From Clostridiales bacterium (GTDB lineage: Bacteria > Bacillota > Clostridia > Oscillospirales > CAG-272): a stretch of DNA of 64,000 nt. The notes below the pieces were generated by a model. That model worked only from the letters and a program-made list of their open reading frames with translations, did not search any database and was not told where the DNA came from. Made by a program: the position numbers and the translations under genes. Each line of letters opens with the position of its first letter. Position 1 is the first letter of the stretch. The stretch spans positions 1-64,000 of the forward strand of contig DURE01000004.1 of assembly GCA_012837425.1 (NCBI GenBank), given 5' to 3'. Below are positions 45,255-55,102 of this stretch, piece after piece.

Positions 45255-45290
45255 ATAACATGCGCCGGCGTCGGCGCGTGTTATATTATA
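45249..45290. promoter_or_regulatory. 42-bp palindrome covering the tRNA-Ser promoter start region
   Basis: TATAATATAACATGCGCCG, GCGT, then the mirror arm with one mismatch, ending TGTTATATTATA one base before the tRNA. It carries a TATAAT on each strand. Arms of 19 bp at this place are unusual; it could be a regulator site. Confidence 0.75.
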
Positions 45291-45291
45291 C

Positions 45292-45380
45292 GGAGAGGTA
45301 TCGAAGTGGTCATAACGGGGCTGACTCGAAATCAGTTTGCGGGCAACCGCACGCGGGTTCGAATCCCGCCCTCTCCGCCA
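45292..45380 (+). tRNA. tRNA-Ser (anticodon CGA)
   Basis: 89 bases, class II tRNA with encoded CCA. The acceptor GGAGAGG pairs with CCTCTCC and G is the discriminator. The anticodon arm is GCTGA-CTCGAAA-TCAGT, giving anticodon CGA (codon TCG). A long variable arm TGCGG...CCGCA and T arm GCGGG-TTCGAAT-CCCGC confirm serine type. Confidence 0.95.
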
Positions 45381-45430
45381 AAAAATAGCTTTTCCTGTTT
45401 CTTCATCAAACAGTAAAAGCTATTTTTATA
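45381..45430 (+). terminator. Terminator after tRNA-Ser
   Basis: AAAAATAGCTTTT pairs exactly with AAAAGCTATTTTT, with an inner CTGTTT/AAACAG stem, followed by ATA. Confidence 0.8.
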
Positions 45431-45494
45431 TATTGACACTACATGGCACTATGTGACTCGTCCGGCACAACTACCGCGGACAAGGAGAATAATC

Positions 45495-45723
45495 ATGTAT
45501 CAATATAAAGAACTTTATACATTAGATTTTTTCAAATGTGAATTATCTCGGTGAAGTCCACAAAATCATCAAAGACGAACTTGATTCTCCAGATTATTAC
45601 GGGGAAAACTGGTATGCTTTTTGGGACTGTCTGACAGACATGGCATGCAATCCGATTCATATGGTTTATTATGAAAACAGCGATAACCACAGAATATGGT
45701 GGTTATCGCTGTTATTTTTGTGA
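45495..45723 (+). pseudogene. Broken barstar-like gene (frameshift and lost C-terminus)
   Basis: An ATG at 45495 with AAGGAG ribosome site starts MYQYKELYTLDFFKC, then hits a stop at 45554. The next frame, joined around 45538, continues NYLGEVHKIIKDELDSPDYY and ENWYAFWDCLTDM, the core of the barstar ribonuclease-inhibitor family, so one base was gained or two lost. After about 55 residues the similarity ends and the frame runs through a terminator hairpin (ENSDNHRIWWLSLLFL), so ~35 C-terminal residues are missing. The AT-rich composition differs from its neighbours, which suggests later arrival. No barnase-type nuclease gene is adjacent. Barstars are often immunity proteins of contact toxins. 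Confidence 0.72.
45676..45720 (+). terminator. Hairpin inside the 3' end of the barstar remnant
   Basis: AACAGCGATAACCAC, 8-base loop, perfect mirror, then ATTTTTG. A 15-bp stem with T run. Confidence 0.8.
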
Positions 45724-45788
45724 CTAGTATGTTTTGCAGAATCTGCCGGGTTTTTAACTTTAGTGTATGAGATTATAGTTTTTACGCC

Positions 45789-47465
45789 TTAAAACAACCC
45801 CGAAATTACCCCGTTTTCGTCGACGTCAATGCGCTCGGCGGCCGGTGATTTAGGCAGGCCGGGCATTGTCATAATATCGCCGGTCAGCGCCACAACAAAG
45901 CCGGCGCCGGCCGAAATCTCGACATTTCTGACCGTGACCTCAAAGCCCTCGGGCGCCCCGAGAATGGCCGGGTTATCGGTAAGGCTGTACTGTGTCTTGG
46001 CAATGCAGACCGGGTATTTTGAATAGCCGAGCGAGGTCAGAAGCTCAATCTGCTTTTTGGCCGGGGGCAGTATGTTGACCGATGCGCCGCCGTAAATCTT
46101 TGTAACTACGGCGTGGAGCTTTTCCTCAATCGGGCAGTCGTCGGGGTACGAGAACCTGAAGTTCGGCTTTCCATTATCGCACAGGCGCACCACCTCGCGG
46201 GCCAGTTCCTCCCCGCCCCGTCCGCCCTCGGCCCAAACGGTAGAGAGCACGGTATTCACGCCGAGCAAACGGCATTTTTTTATGATAAATTCAATTTCGG
46301 TCTCGGTGTCTGTCGGGAAGCGGTTGAGAGCCACCAAGCAGGGCAGACCGTACACATTCTTTATGTTTGAGACATGGCGCAACAGATTCGGAATTCCGCG
46401 TTCAAGTGCCCCCAAATCCTCCCTGTCAAGCGCGCTCTTCGGCAGGCCGCCGTGCATTTTGAGCGCGCGCACCGTCGCCACAATCACCACGGCCGAGGGG
46501 ACAAGCCCGGCCATACGGCATTTTATGTCAAGGAATTTCTCGGCTCCGAGGTCGGCACCGAATCCCGCCTCGGTAATGGTGTAATCGCCGAGCCGCAGCG
46601 CCATTTTGGTGGCTGTCACCGAGTTGCAGCCGTGCGCGATGTTGGCAAAGGGGCCGCCGTGCACAAATGCCGGGGTGCCCTCAAGCGTCTGCACGAGATT
46701 GGGTTTCAGCGCGTCGCGCAAGAGGGCGGCCATGGCCCCAGCCGCGCCGAGGTCGGCGCAGGTAACCGGGCTGCCGCTGTAGGTATACCCCACAACTATC
46801 CGGGCAAGCCGCCGCTTCAGGTCGGCAATTGAGTCGGCAAGGCAGAGCACCGCCATCACCTCGCTGGCCACGGTTATATCGTATCCGTCCTCGCGCGGCA
46901 GGCCGTCTGCCCGGCCGCCCAGCCCCCCGACAATTTTCCTTAGCTGCCGGTCGTTCATGTCGACGCAGCGTCGCCAGGTCACCCGGCGGGGGTCGATTCC
47001 AAGGCTGTTGCCCTGATGTATATGGTTGTCGAGCATTGCGGCAAGCAGGTTATTAGCAGCACCTACCGCGTGAATGTCCCCGGTAAAGTGCAGGTTGATG
47101 TCCTCCATCGGCACGACCTGCGCGTACCCGCCGCCGGCGGCACCCCCCTTGATACCGAACACCGGGCCGAGCGACGGCTCACGGATAGCCACGACCGGCC
47201 GCTTTCCGATACGCGCGAGCCCGTCGGCAAGGCCAATCGTCGTGGTGGTCTTGCCCTCTCCGGCAGGCGTCGGGGTGATGGCGGTGACCAGCACAAGCTT
47301 GCCGTCAGGCCGCTGAAGGTCCCCCAGCAGCGACAGGTCAACCTTGGCCTTATATCTCCCGTAGAGCTCGATATACTTCCCGTCGATTCCGGCAGCTTCG
47401 GCAATTTCGATAATCGGTCTCATTTTACATACCTGAGCTATCTCGATATCGGTTGGATGCGCCAT
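45789..47465 (-). CDS. fhs: Formate-tetrahydrofolate ligase
   Basis: Makes 10-formyl-THF from formate, THF and ATP, the formyl donor for the PurN and AICAR transformylase steps. 558 residues. P-loop [12 protein letters not shown] (about 65-76), [33 protein letters not shown] and [16 protein letters not shown] are all typical. AAGGAG ribosome site located in the end of purL; the ATG is two bases after the purL stop, so it is the last gene of the purine operon. It places formyl-THF supply under the same ZTP riboswitch as formyl-THF use. It can also serve a folate branch of acetogenic or glycine metabolism. Confidence 0.97.
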   Translation of the reverse strand: MAHPTDIEIAQVCKMRPIIEIAEAAGIDGKYIELYGRYKAKVDLSLLGDLQRPDGKLVLVTAITPTPAGEGKTTTTIGLADGLARIGKRPVVAIREPSLGPVFGIKGGAAGGGYAQVVPMEDINLHFTGDIHAVGAANNLLAAMLDNHIHQGNSLGIDPRRVTWRRCVDMNDRQLRKIVGGLGGRADGLPREDGYDITVASEVMAVLCLADSIADLKRRLARIVVGYTYSGSPVTCADLGAAGAMAALLRDALKPNLVQTLEGTPAFVHGGPFANIAHGCNSVTATKMALRLGDYTITEAGFGADLGAEKFLDIKCRMAGLVPSAVVIVATVRALKMHGGLPKSALDREDLGALERGIPNLLRHVSNIKNVYGLPCLVALNRFPTDTETEIEFIIKKCRLLGVNTVLSTVWAEGGRGGEELAREVVRLCDNGKPNFRFSYPDDCPIEEKLHAVVTKIYGGASVNILPPAKKQIELLTSLGYSKYPVCIAKTQYSLTDNPAILGAPEGFEVTVRNVEISAGAGFVVALTGDIMTMPGLPKSPAAERIDVDENGVISGLF

Positions 47466-47467
47466 TT

Positions 47468-50400
47468 TTATATCTCCTTTTTGAAATATTTGACCGCCGA
47501 CTCAAATATTTTCATTTCATACACGCCGGGGACATTGATATAGAGCCCTTGTGCGTTCCGTTCGACATGCCCCATCTTCCCGAGTATCCGGCCGTCGGGC
47601 GAGGTGATGCCCTCAATTGCCCAGACCGAGCCGTTTGGGTTGTATTCGATGTCATAGGTCGCCCGGCCTTCAAGGTCGACATACTGCGTGGCAATCTGAC
47701 CGCCCTCAGCCAGCCCGGCTATCATGTCGTCCGGTGCATAAAACCTGCCCTCGCCGTGCGAAATAGGGACTGTAAAAATATCGCCCGGCTCGGTCGCGGC
47801 AAGCCACGGGGACTTATTTGACACCACGCGGGTGCGCACCAGCCGCGACTGGTGGCGGCCGATAATATTGCAGGTTATGGTCGGGGAGTTTTCATCCGGG
47901 TCGATTATTTTCCCAAAGGGTACAAGTCCGAGCTTGACAAGCGCCTGGAAGCCGTTGCAGATTCCGCAAATAAGCCCATAGCGCCGCTCTATCAGCTCCT
48001 CTGTTGCCTCTCTTACCGCCGCGTTTCTGAAAAAGGCGGTGATAAATTTACCCGAGCCGTCGGGCTCGTCCCCGCCCGAAAACCCGCCGGGGAGAACAAT
48101 CATCTGCGCCGCCCTCACCGCCGCCGCAAAGCGCTCGACACTCCTTGCCACACCTGCCGGGGTCAGGTTGTTGATGACAAATACTTCAATCTCAGCGCCG
48201 GCGTCGCGCAGCATTTTGGCGGTATCGTACTCGCAGTTGGTACCCGGGAATACCGGGATTACTGCGCGTGGGGCGGCTGTTGCTGTTCCGGCATATTTCA
48301 CGCGCCCGCCTCCGCGATACTCAAGCGTGCGTACCTCTCCGCCGCCCTGCGGCACTCTGCGCGGAAATACGCTCTCAAGCCGGCCCGAATATATATTTTC
48401 AAGTTCACAAAGCGATAGTTCTTGGTTTCTGTACCTGATTATCTGCTCATCTGTGACATACCCCACAGTTGTCCCGACGTCAATGCTGTTGTCGCTCAGC
48501 TCAAGCAGGAATGCCCCGTACCCGTAGCCGAAAATATCGCCTAACGTCAGGCTGTCATCGAACACAAACCCGAGCCGGTTGCCAAGGCACATCTTGACAA
48601 CACCCTCGGCCACGCCGCCGTAGGTCGGCGTCCAGGCCGAGATTGCCCGGCCGGACGAGAGCAGCTCACGCACCCGCGCAAAGACCTCAATGAGCGATTT
48701 GGCGTCGGGCAGCCGGTCGGCGTTCAGGTGGGGCTTTATCAGCACAACTCGGCTCCCCGCCTTTTTGAATTCGGGGGATCTGATGTTTTGAACTTTTTCG
48801 GTGGTCACCGCAAAGGAGACCAAGGTCGGCGGCACATTGAGGTCCTCAAACGAGCCGCTCATCGAGTCTTTGCCCCCAACCGAGGCAAGACCAAGCTCGA
48901 CCTGTGCTCTGAGCGCCCCGAGCAGGGCGGCCAGCGGCTTGCCCCAGCGCGCCGGGTCGCGCCCGAGCTTCTCATAGTATTCCTGGAAGGTAAGATATAT
49001 GTCCTTAAATTCTGCCCCGGTTGCAATCAGCTTTGAGACCGACTCCACTACCGCCAGATATGCTCCGTGGTAGGGGCTGCGCTCCGAGATAAAGGGATTG
49101 AATCCCCAGGACATCAGCGAGCAGTCGTCGGTGTGCTGTTGCTCGACCGAGATTTTGTGAACCATCGCCTGAATGGGTGTGGCCTGATAGCGCCCGCCAA
49201 AGGGCATGAGCAGGCTGCCGGCGCCTATAGTCGAGTCAAAGCGCTCGGAGAGCCCCTGCTTTGAGCAGACGTTGAGGTCTGCCACAAGCGCCCGCATTCC
49301 CGCGGCAAAGTCGTCGACCTTCGGCTTGTCATAAGGCAGCGGAGCCGCAACAGCCGCCTCGGTGTGCTTTGGCGCGCCGTTGGAATTTAGAAACCTGCGG
49401 CTGACGTCAACTATGGTCCTGCCGTTCCATCGCATGGTCAGCCTCGGCTCGGCCTTTACCTTTGCGACCACTGTCGCCTCAAGGTTCTCCTCCCCGGCAA
49501 GCTCAAGGAAGCGCGGGGCATCCCAGGGGGCTACGACGACCGCCATTCTCTCCTGCGACTCGCTGATGGCAAGCTCGGTGCCGTCAAGCCCTTCGTATTT
49601 CTTCGGCACCCTGTCAAGGTCGATGTCAAGCCCGTCGGCCAGCTCGCCGATGGCAACAGACACGCCACCCGCGCCGAAATCGTTGCATCTTTTTATCATG
49701 CGGGCGGCCTCAGGGTTTCTGAAAAGCCGCTGAAGCTTGCGCTCCTCGGGCGGGTTTCCCTTCTGCACTTCGGCGCCGCAGCTTGTCAGCGAGGCCAGAG
49801 TGTGCGACTTGGACGAGCCGGTAGCCCCCCCGCAACCGTCGCGCCCGGTCCTGCCGCCGAGAAGTATTACCACATCTCCGGGCGCCGGGCGCTCGCGCCG
49901 GACATTGGCGACCGGGGCGGCGCCTATTAACGCGCCTATCTCCATGCGCTTGGCGGCATATCCGTCATGGTATATTTCGTCAACAATTCCGGTGGCGATC
50001 CCCACCTGATTCCCATACGACGAATAGCCAGCCGCCGCAGAGGTCACAATCCTGCGCTGGGGCAGTTTGCCAGGCAGGGTCTCATTTATCGGACGGGTCG
50101 GGTCGGCCGCGCCGGTCACCCGCATTGCGGCATATACATAAGCCCGGCCCGACAAGGGGTCACGGATGGCGCCGCCGATGCAGGTCGCGGCCCCCCCGAA
50201 GGGCTCTATCTCGGTCGGGTGGTTGTGCGTTTCGTTCTTAAAGAACAGCAGCCAGGGCTCCTCTTTGCCGTCAATTCTGACATTTATTTTAACCGTGCAG
50301 GCGTTGACCTCCTCGGATTCGTCGAGCTTGTCAAGCCGGCCGGTTTTCTTCAAGTATTTTGCCGCGATTGTCGCTATGTCCATCAGACAAATCGGCTTTT

Positions 50401-51178
50401 TGCTGCCGGTAAGCTGCCTGAGTTTCATATACTCGTTGTATGTGCGCTCAATTGCCGGGTCCTCAAAGCTCACCTTGTCTATGGTGGTCAGGAAGGTGGT
50501 GTGCCGGCAATGGTCCGACCAGTAGGTGTCAATCATGCGGATTTCAGTAATCGTAGGGTCGCGGCCTTCCTCGATAAAATACTTTTGCAAAAAGGCAATA
50601 TCGTCGGAGTCCATTGCAAGCCCGTATTCGCGGATGAAACCCTCAAGCCCTGTCCTGTCGAGCTCCCGAAAGCCGTGCAGGGTGCTGACCGACTCGGGCA
50701 CTTCGTACTCGACCATAAGCGTCTCGGGCTTCTCAAGCGAGGCCTCGCGCGCCTCAACCGGGTTGATAAGGTACTTTTTTATCGCCTCAATGTCCCGGTC
50801 AAATAGACTGCCGCAGAGCACATACACCCGGGCAGAGCGCACCAAAGGTCGCTCGCCCTGCGAGATTATCTGGATGCACTGGGCGGCCGAGTCGGCCCGC
50901 TGGTCAAACTGCCCCGGCAGATATTCTACCGCAAAAACCACCGCGTCGGTTTCTGTTACATCAAGCTCCTCCGACACAATATCAAGCTGCGGCTCCGAAA
51001 AGACGGTCGCTGCTGCGTAGTCAAAAAGCTCCCTGTCAATCCCCTCGACGTCGTACCTGTTAATAATCCGCAAGTCGCGCAGGGTTTCAATCCCTAAAAG
51101 ATTGCGGAACTCATTCAGCAGCGCCGCCGCCTCGTGTGCCAGCTCCTTTTTTTTCTCGACATAAACTCGATAAACCAT
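47468..51178 (-). CDS. purL: Phosphoribosylformylglycinamidine synthase, single-chain
   Basis: Fourth step of purine synthesis: FGAR + glutamine + ATP to FGAM. 1,236 residues from the ATG at 51178 (GAGAGGG ribosome site; the track start is five residues early). Order: PurS-like N-terminal domain, two AIRS-type halves with [30 protein letters not shown] and [31 protein letters not shown] and GGKDSMSG, and a glutaminase domain with [10 protein letters not shown] and the nucleophile cysteine in [11 protein letters not shown]. This is the large clostridial type, so separate purS and purQ genes are not needed. 37 bases after purD. Confidence 0.97.
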   Translation of the reverse strand: MVYRVYVEKKKELAHEAAALLNEFRNLLGIETLRDLRIINRYDVEGIDRELFDYAAATVFSEPQLDIVSEELDVTETDAVVFAVEYLPGQFDQRADSAAQCIQIISQGERPLVRSARVYVLCGSLFDRDIEAIKKYLINPVEAREASLEKPETLMVEYEVPESVSTLHGFRELDRTGLEGFIREYGLAMDSDDIAFLQKYFIEEGRDPTITEIRMIDTYWSDHCRHTTFLTTIDKVSFEDPAIERTYNEYMKLRQLTGSKKPICLMDIATIAAKYLKKTGRLDKLDESEEVNACTVKINVRIDGKEEPWLLFFKNETHNHPTEIEPFGGAATCIGGAIRDPLSGRAYVYAAMRVTGAADPTRPINETLPGKLPQRRIVTSAAAGYSSYGNQVGIATGIVDEIYHDGYAAKRMEIGALIGAAPVANVRRERPAPGDVVILLGGRTGRDGCGGATGSSKSHTLASLTSCGAEVQKGNPPEERKLQRLFRNPEAARMIKRCNDFGAGGVSVAIGELADGLDIDLDRVPKKYEGLDGTELAISESQERMAVVVAPWDAPRFLELAGEENLEATVVAKVKAEPRLTMRWNGRTIVDVSRRFLNSNGAPKHTEAAVAAPLPYDKPKVDDFAAGMRALVADLNVCSKQGLSERFDSTIGAGSLLMPFGGRYQATPIQAMVHKISVEQQHTDDCSLMSWGFNPFISERSPYHGAYLAVVESVSKLIATGAEFKDIYLTFQEYYEKLGRDPARWGKPLAALLGALRAQVELGLASVGGKDSMSGSFEDLNVPPTLVSFAVTTEKVQNIRSPEFKKAGSRVVLIKPHLNADRLPDAKSLIEVFARVRELLSSGRAISAWTPTYGGVAEGVVKMCLGNRLGFVFDDSLTLGDIFGYGYGAFLLELSDNSIDVGTTVGYVTDEQIIRYRNQELSLCELENIYSGRLESVFPRRVPQGGGEVRTLEYRGGGRVKYAGTATAAPRAVIPVFPGTNCEYDTAKMLRDAGAEIEVFVINNLTPAGVARSVERFAAAVRAAQMIVLPGGFSGGDEPDGSGKFITAFFRNAAVREATEELIERRYGLICGICNGFQALVKLGLVPFGKIIDPDENSPTITCNIIGRHQSRLVRTRVVSNKSPWLAATEPGDIFTVPISHGEGRFYAPDDMIAGLAEGGQIATQYVDLEGRATYDIEYNPNGSVWAIEGITSPDGRILGKMGHVERNAQGLYINVPGVYEMKIFESAVKYFKKEI

Positions 51179-51215
51179 ACTCTGCCCTCTCAAACAAGCC
51201 GGGTGCTAACCGGAT

Positions 51216-52496
51216 TTATTGTGATTGTTTTATTGCCGTCAGCGCGCTTTTTCCTATGTCGCCGCGGTGGTATTCATTATCAAACTTTATTTTGCCGACC
51301 TTCTCGTAGGCGCCGGCTATCGCCTCGTCGAGCGTGTCGGCCACATGTACCACGCCGAGCACCCGCCCGCCCAAGGTCAAAAGCCGCCTGCCGTCGGCTG
51401 AAAGCTTTGCGCCGGCGACATATACACTGTCGGCAACGCTCTCATCAATATATATCGGATAGCCGATCCGGTATTTCAGGGGATAACCGGCCGAGGCCAT
51501 CACCACGCAGCAGGAATAGGCTTTTTTGAATTTTACCTCGATTTCGCTAAGCCGGCCTTCTGTCGTCGCCCGCATGACGGTGAAAAGGTCGGTCTCAAGC
51601 AGCGGCAGCACCACCTGCGCCTCGGGGTCGCCGAAGCGGCAGTTGTATTCGATAACCTTCGGGCCCTGGGGGGTGAGCATCAGCCCGAAATACAGGCAGC
51701 CGCGGAACTCCCGCCCTTCCTCACGCATTGCCCTTATCGTCGGCAGGAAAATTGTCCGCATACAGACCTCGGCAATCTCGTCGGTATAGTAGGGATTCGG
51801 TGCGATTGTCCCCATACCGCCGGTGTTCGGCCCCTCGTCGTTGTCATATGCGCGCTTATGGTCCATTGAAGAAACCATAGGCACGATTGTCTTTCCGTCG
51901 GTGAAGGCCAGCACCGACACCTCGGGGCCGGTCATGACCTCCTCGATTACAATCCGGTTTCCGCTTGCTCCGAATATCTTCTCCTCCATCATGGAGCGTA
52001 TAATCGAGCGGGCTTCCTCTTTGGTCCTTGCCAGCATGGCGCCCTTGCCGAGTGCCAGCCCGTCGGCCTTGATAAACCTCGGCATACTCACACTTTCAAT
52101 ATAGCCAAGCGCCTTGGCCGAGCTGTCAAAGACCTCATAGGCTGCCGTCGGGATACCGTATTTTTTCATCAGACCCTTGGCAAAAACCTTGCTGCCCTCA
52201 ATCTCGGCCGCCTTTGCCACCGGGCCGAAGCAGTCAATACCGGCACGGCTGAGCGCGTCGACCGCCCCCAGCACCAGCGGGTCGTCGGGGGCTATCACCG
52301 CGTAGTCAATTTTGTTGTCAATTGCAAAGAGCACTATGTCCTGAATGTCCTTCGCCCCGATATTGACGCAGACCGCATCGCCTGCAATACCGCCGTTGCC
52401 GGGTAGGGCGTAAATCTGCCTGATTTTCGGGTTTTCTCTCAGCTTTTTTATGATGGCGTGCTCGCGTCCGCCGCCGCCGACTACCATTACTCTCAT
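51216..52496 (-). CDS. purD: Phosphoribosylamine-glycine ligase
   Basis: Second step: joins glycine to phosphoribosylamine using ATP. 426 residues, ATP-grasp fold. VVGGGGREHAIIKKL at the N-terminus, PDDPLVLGAVDAL, FIKADGLALGKGAM and RFGDPEAQVVLP are characteristic. GAGGAT ribosome site. 64 bases after the AICAR transformylase gene; a CGGAGCGC...CTCCGG-type hairpin with a GTATTA flank sits in that gap and may modulate expression. Confidence 0.97.
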   Translation of the reverse strand: MRVMVVGGGGREHAIIKKLRENPKIRQIYALPGNGGIAGDAVCVNIGAKDIQDIVLFAIDNKIDYAVIAPDDPLVLGAVDALSRAGIDCFGPVAKAAEIEGSKVFAKGLMKKYGIPTAAYEVFDSSAKALGYIESVSMPRFIKADGLALGKGAMLARTKEEARSIIRSMMEEKIFGASGNRIVIEEVMTGPEVSVLAFTDGKTIVPMVSSMDHKRAYDNDEGPNTGGMGTIAPNPYYTDEIAEVCMRTIFLPTIRAMREEGREFRGCLYFGLMLTPQGPKVIEYNCRFGDPEAQVVLPLLETDLFTVMRATTEGRLSEIEVKFKKAYSCCVVMASAGYPLKYRIGYPIYIDESVADSVYVAGAKLSADGRRLLTLGGRVLGVVHVADTLDEAIAGAYEKVGKIKFDNEYHRGDIGKSALTAIKQSQ

Positions 52497-52560
52497 TGCT
52501 GCAAATCCTCAGTGTTGTTTTTTCGCCGGAGCGCGCTAGAAGCACCTCCGGCTTTTTGTA

Positions 52561-53745
52561 TTAGTGATGAAAAAGCCTCATGCCGGTAAAGCACATGACC
52601 ATGTTGTACCTGTCGCAGGCCTCGATGACCAAATCGTCCCTCACCGAGCCGCCGGGCTGGGCTACATAACAGGCCCCGCTGGCCACCGCGCGCTCGATGT
52701 TGTCCGAAAACGGGAAGAAGGCGTCCGAGCCGAGCGACACGCCGGTGATTTTTTTAAGATATGCCTTCTTCTCCTCGCGGGTAAAGGGCTCGGGGCGCTC
52801 ATAAAAGAGCTCCTGCCAGACCCTGTCGGCGAGCAGCGATTCGTAGTCGTCGGAAATGTAGACATCAATTGCATTATTCCGCTCGGGGCGTCCGACATCC
52901 TCCCTGAAGGGGAGATTTAACACCTTGTCGCTCTGACGCAGGAACCAGTTGTCGGATTTCATGCCGGCAAGGCGCGTGCAGTGCACCCGCGACTGCTGCC
53001 CGGCGCCCACCCCGGTGGTCTGCCCGCCGTGGGCATAGCACACCGAATTTGACTGGGTGTATTTCAGCGTCGTGAGCGCAACGATAAGGTCAAGCGCCGC
53101 CTCCTCGGGCAGGTTTTTATTCTTGGTTACTATATTTGAAAGCAGCGCGCGGTCGATTTTAAAATTGTTCCTCCCCTGCTCGAAGGTGACACCGAAAACC
53201 TCGCGGCGCTCTATCGGGTCGGGGACGTAATTCGGGTCTATTTTGATAATATTATAGGTACCGTTGCGCTTTGACCTGAGCAGCTCAAGCGCCTTGTCGG
53301 TATATCCCGGCGCGATGATGCCGTCCGAGACCTCGCGCTTGATAATTTTCGCGGTCGTCTCGTCGCATACATCCGACAGGGCAATAAAGTCCCCGTAGGA
53401 GGACATGCGGTCTGTGCCGCGGGCGCGGGCGTAGGCCGAGGCGAGCGGCGAGTCGTCAAGCCCCTCTATGTCCTCGACAAAGCAGGCCCGCTTTTCGCGC
53501 TCGCTGAGTACCCGCCCGAGCGCCGCTCCGGCGGGGCTGACATGCTTAAACGAGGCCGCCGCAGCCATGCCGGTCGCTGCCTTGAGCTCGCTGACAAGCT
53601 GCCAGGCATTGAATGCGTCAAGAAAATTTATATACCCCGGCCGCCCCGAGAGAATTTCGATAGGCAGCTCGCCGTCGTCCTTTATATATATTTTCGCCGG
53701 CTTCTGGTTGGGGTTGCAGCCGTATTTCAGTTCATACTCTTTCAT
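52561..53745 (-). CDS. purH: AICAR transformylase, stand-alone (PurH C-terminal domain only)
   Basis: Formylates AICAR with 10-formyl-THF. At 394 residues it lacks the MGS-like IMP cyclohydrolase domain of normal PurH (about 510 aa) and starts straight with KYGCNPNQKPA. The catalytic pair of AICAR transformylase is in SFKHVSPAGAA (Lys67-His68), followed by SYGDFIALSDVCDE, GIIAPGYT, YAHGGQTTGVGAGQQSRVH and SDAFFPFSDNIE. The missing cyclohydrolase step is supplied by the PurO-like gene directly upstream, whose stop lies one base before this ATG. GAGGG ribosome site in the end of purO. Some pipelines name such proteins purH-like or PurV. Confidence 0.93.
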   Translation of the reverse strand: MKEYELKYGCNPNQKPAKIYIKDDGELPIEILSGRPGYINFLDAFNAWQLVSELKAATGMAAAASFKHVSPAGAALGRVLSEREKRACFVEDIEGLDDSPLASAYARARGTDRMSSYGDFIALSDVCDETTAKIIKREVSDGIIAPGYTDKALELLRSKRNGTYNIIKIDPNYVPDPIERREVFGVTFEQGRNNFKIDRALLSNIVTKNKNLPEEAALDLIVALTTLKYTQSNSVCYAHGGQTTGVGAGQQSRVHCTRLAGMKSDNWFLRQSDKVLNLPFREDVGRPERNNAIDVYISDDYESLLADRVWQELFYERPEPFTREEKKAYLKKITGVSLGSDAFFPFSDNIERAVASGACYVAQPGGSVRDDLVIEACDRYNMVMCFTGMRLFHH

Positions 53746-53746
53746 T

Positions 53747-54469
53747 TCATTCCCTCACATTCTTGTTGACGACTCTGGTAGTAGCCCGGCCGGAGGCCAG
53801 GGAGACATACCTGACATAAAGCGACACTTTATTCTCAGGGTTCAGGTTGTCCCAGATTTTTCTTGTAAAGGCGTCGATACTGTTTAAGATGGTGATGCGC
53901 ACGGGTTCCCCGACAAACGAGGGCAGCGGGTTCCCGTCGGATTTGTAGGTGTGTATGAAGTGGCCGACCCCGTTTTGCGGAGCATAGGAGAAGGTAAAGC
54001 GGTTGCAGCCCGAGCCACCCTCGTCCGCGCTCTTGAGTATGCTCAAATTGTAGCAAAAGCCACCCTCAAAATCAAGCAGCGCGCTGATGCGGGGTGTGTA
54101 GTTTGGCTTGTCCGGCTCAAACTCGCGGGTCTCGAGCGCCTCCTCAAAGCTCTTTCCGTCCTTCAGGTACTCGTAAATCGTGTCGGTCTGGTCGCCGTTT
54201 GTGACTATCAGCCTCCGCCCGAGTTTTCTCACCGGCGTGTATATGACCAGCGAGGGGTCGGAAAGCTTTGCGGCTTCATAAGGGAAAATAGTGACATAGT
54301 CGCCGAAATCGTCGAACACGCGGTTGCGGCTGTTCTCGCTCCGCCCCATGATGAAATAGGCGGCCACGGCGTATTTTCCGTTCTTCGACTTGCCGACGAT
54401 AATTCCGCGCCCGGGATAGCTGTTCTTCCGTAGCAGCGCCCCAATATCGCGAGTCTTGTACACGTTCAT
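53747..54469 (-). CDS. purO: IMP cyclohydrolase, archaeal PurO type
   Basis: Closes the ring of FAICAR to IMP, the last step of the pathway. 240 residues. The start YPGRGIIVGKSKNGKYAVAAYFIMGRSENSRNR is the PurO (IMP_cyclohyd) signature, with YTPRISALLDFE and later SGRATTRVV also as in that family, unrelated in fold to PurH cyclohydrolase. AAAGGAG ribosome site; overlaps purN by ATGA. Its place just before the stand-alone AICAR transformylase shows the pair replaces bifunctional PurH. Known first from Archaea and seen in some Clostridia, probably by old transfer. Confidence 0.92.
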   Translation of the reverse strand: MNVYKTRDIGALLRKNSYPGRGIIVGKSKNGKYAVAAYFIMGRSENSRNRVFDDFGDYVTIFPYEAAKLSDPSLVIYTPVRKLGRRLIVTNGDQTDTIYEYLKDGKSFEEALETREFEPDKPNYTPRISALLDFEGGFCYNLSILKSADEGGSGCNRFTFSYAPQNGVGHFIHTYKSDGNPLPSFVGEPVRITILNSIDAFTRKIWDNLNPENKVSLYVRYVSLASGRATTRVVNKNVRE

Positions 54470-55092
54470 ATCTTTTCTCCTTTATGTTTTTTTCTGAGAA
54501 TCTCAGCACAAACCAGCTCGGCTGCCGCCGGCAGGATAACCCACTCGGCCTCCTCCATCACTCGGCGCTGCAGGGTCTCGGGGGTGTCGCCCTCACGCAC
54601 CTCAACCGCGCGCTGCAGGATAATTTCCCCGCCGTCGGGCACCTCGTTGACAAAGTGTACCGTCGCGCCGGTCACCTTCACGCCGTAATCAAGCGCCGCC
54701 CGGTGCACTTTAAGGCCGTAAAATCCCCGGCCGCAGAACGACGGGATGAGCGAGGGGTGAACATTTATAATCCGCCCGGGATACCGCGAGGTAAAGTCAG
54801 CGCTGAGGATACACATGAACCCGGCGAGAATTATCAGGTCGGTGCGGTTTTTCTCAAGCAGCTCGATTATCCTACCCTCAAAAGCCTCCTGTGAGGGGTA
54901 ATCCCCCCTTACCACCGTGGCTGTCTTCACCCCGGCATTCCCGGCGCGGGTCAGAGCGTATGCTTCGGCCTTGTTTGAAATGACCAGCGTTATCTCCCCG
55001 CTCCTAAGTTCCCCGCGCCGCTCGGCGTCGAGCAGGGCTTGTAGGTTGGTCCCCCCGCCCGAAACCAGAACCGCAATTCTTGCTTTCTCCAT
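54466..55092 (-). CDS. purN: Phosphoribosylglycinamide formyltransferase (formyl-THF type)
   Basis: Third step: GAR + 10-formyl-THF to FGAR. 208 residues from the ATG at 55092 (MEKARIAVLVSGGGTNLQALL); the track uses a TTG eight residues earlier, close to the purM stop. Motifs: VLVSGGGTNLQ (phosphate site), ILAGFMCILS, the catalytic Asn-His-Asp set in INVHPSLIPSF and VTGATVHFVNEVPDGG. The ATG is 10 bases after the purM stop with GAGGCGAGG upstream. It depends on formyl-THF, so Fhs supply and ZTP sensing are directly relevant. Confidence 0.96.
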   Translation of the reverse strand: MEKARIAVLVSGGGTNLQALLDAERRGELRSGEITLVISNKAEAYALTRAGNAGVKTATVVRGDYPSQEAFEGRIIELLEKNRTDLIILAGFMCILSADFTSRYPGRIINVHPSLIPSFCGRGFYGLKVHRAALDYGVKVTGATVHFVNEVPDGGEIILQRAVEVREGDTPETLQRRVMEEAEWVILPAAAELVCAEILRKKHKGEKI

Positions 55093-55102
55093 CAGCCTCG
55101 CC

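Noticed and set aside
47468-51178. Separate purS and purQ genes expected in a Gram-positive operon
   Set aside because: The single-chain PurL already contains the PurS-like and glutaminase domains.
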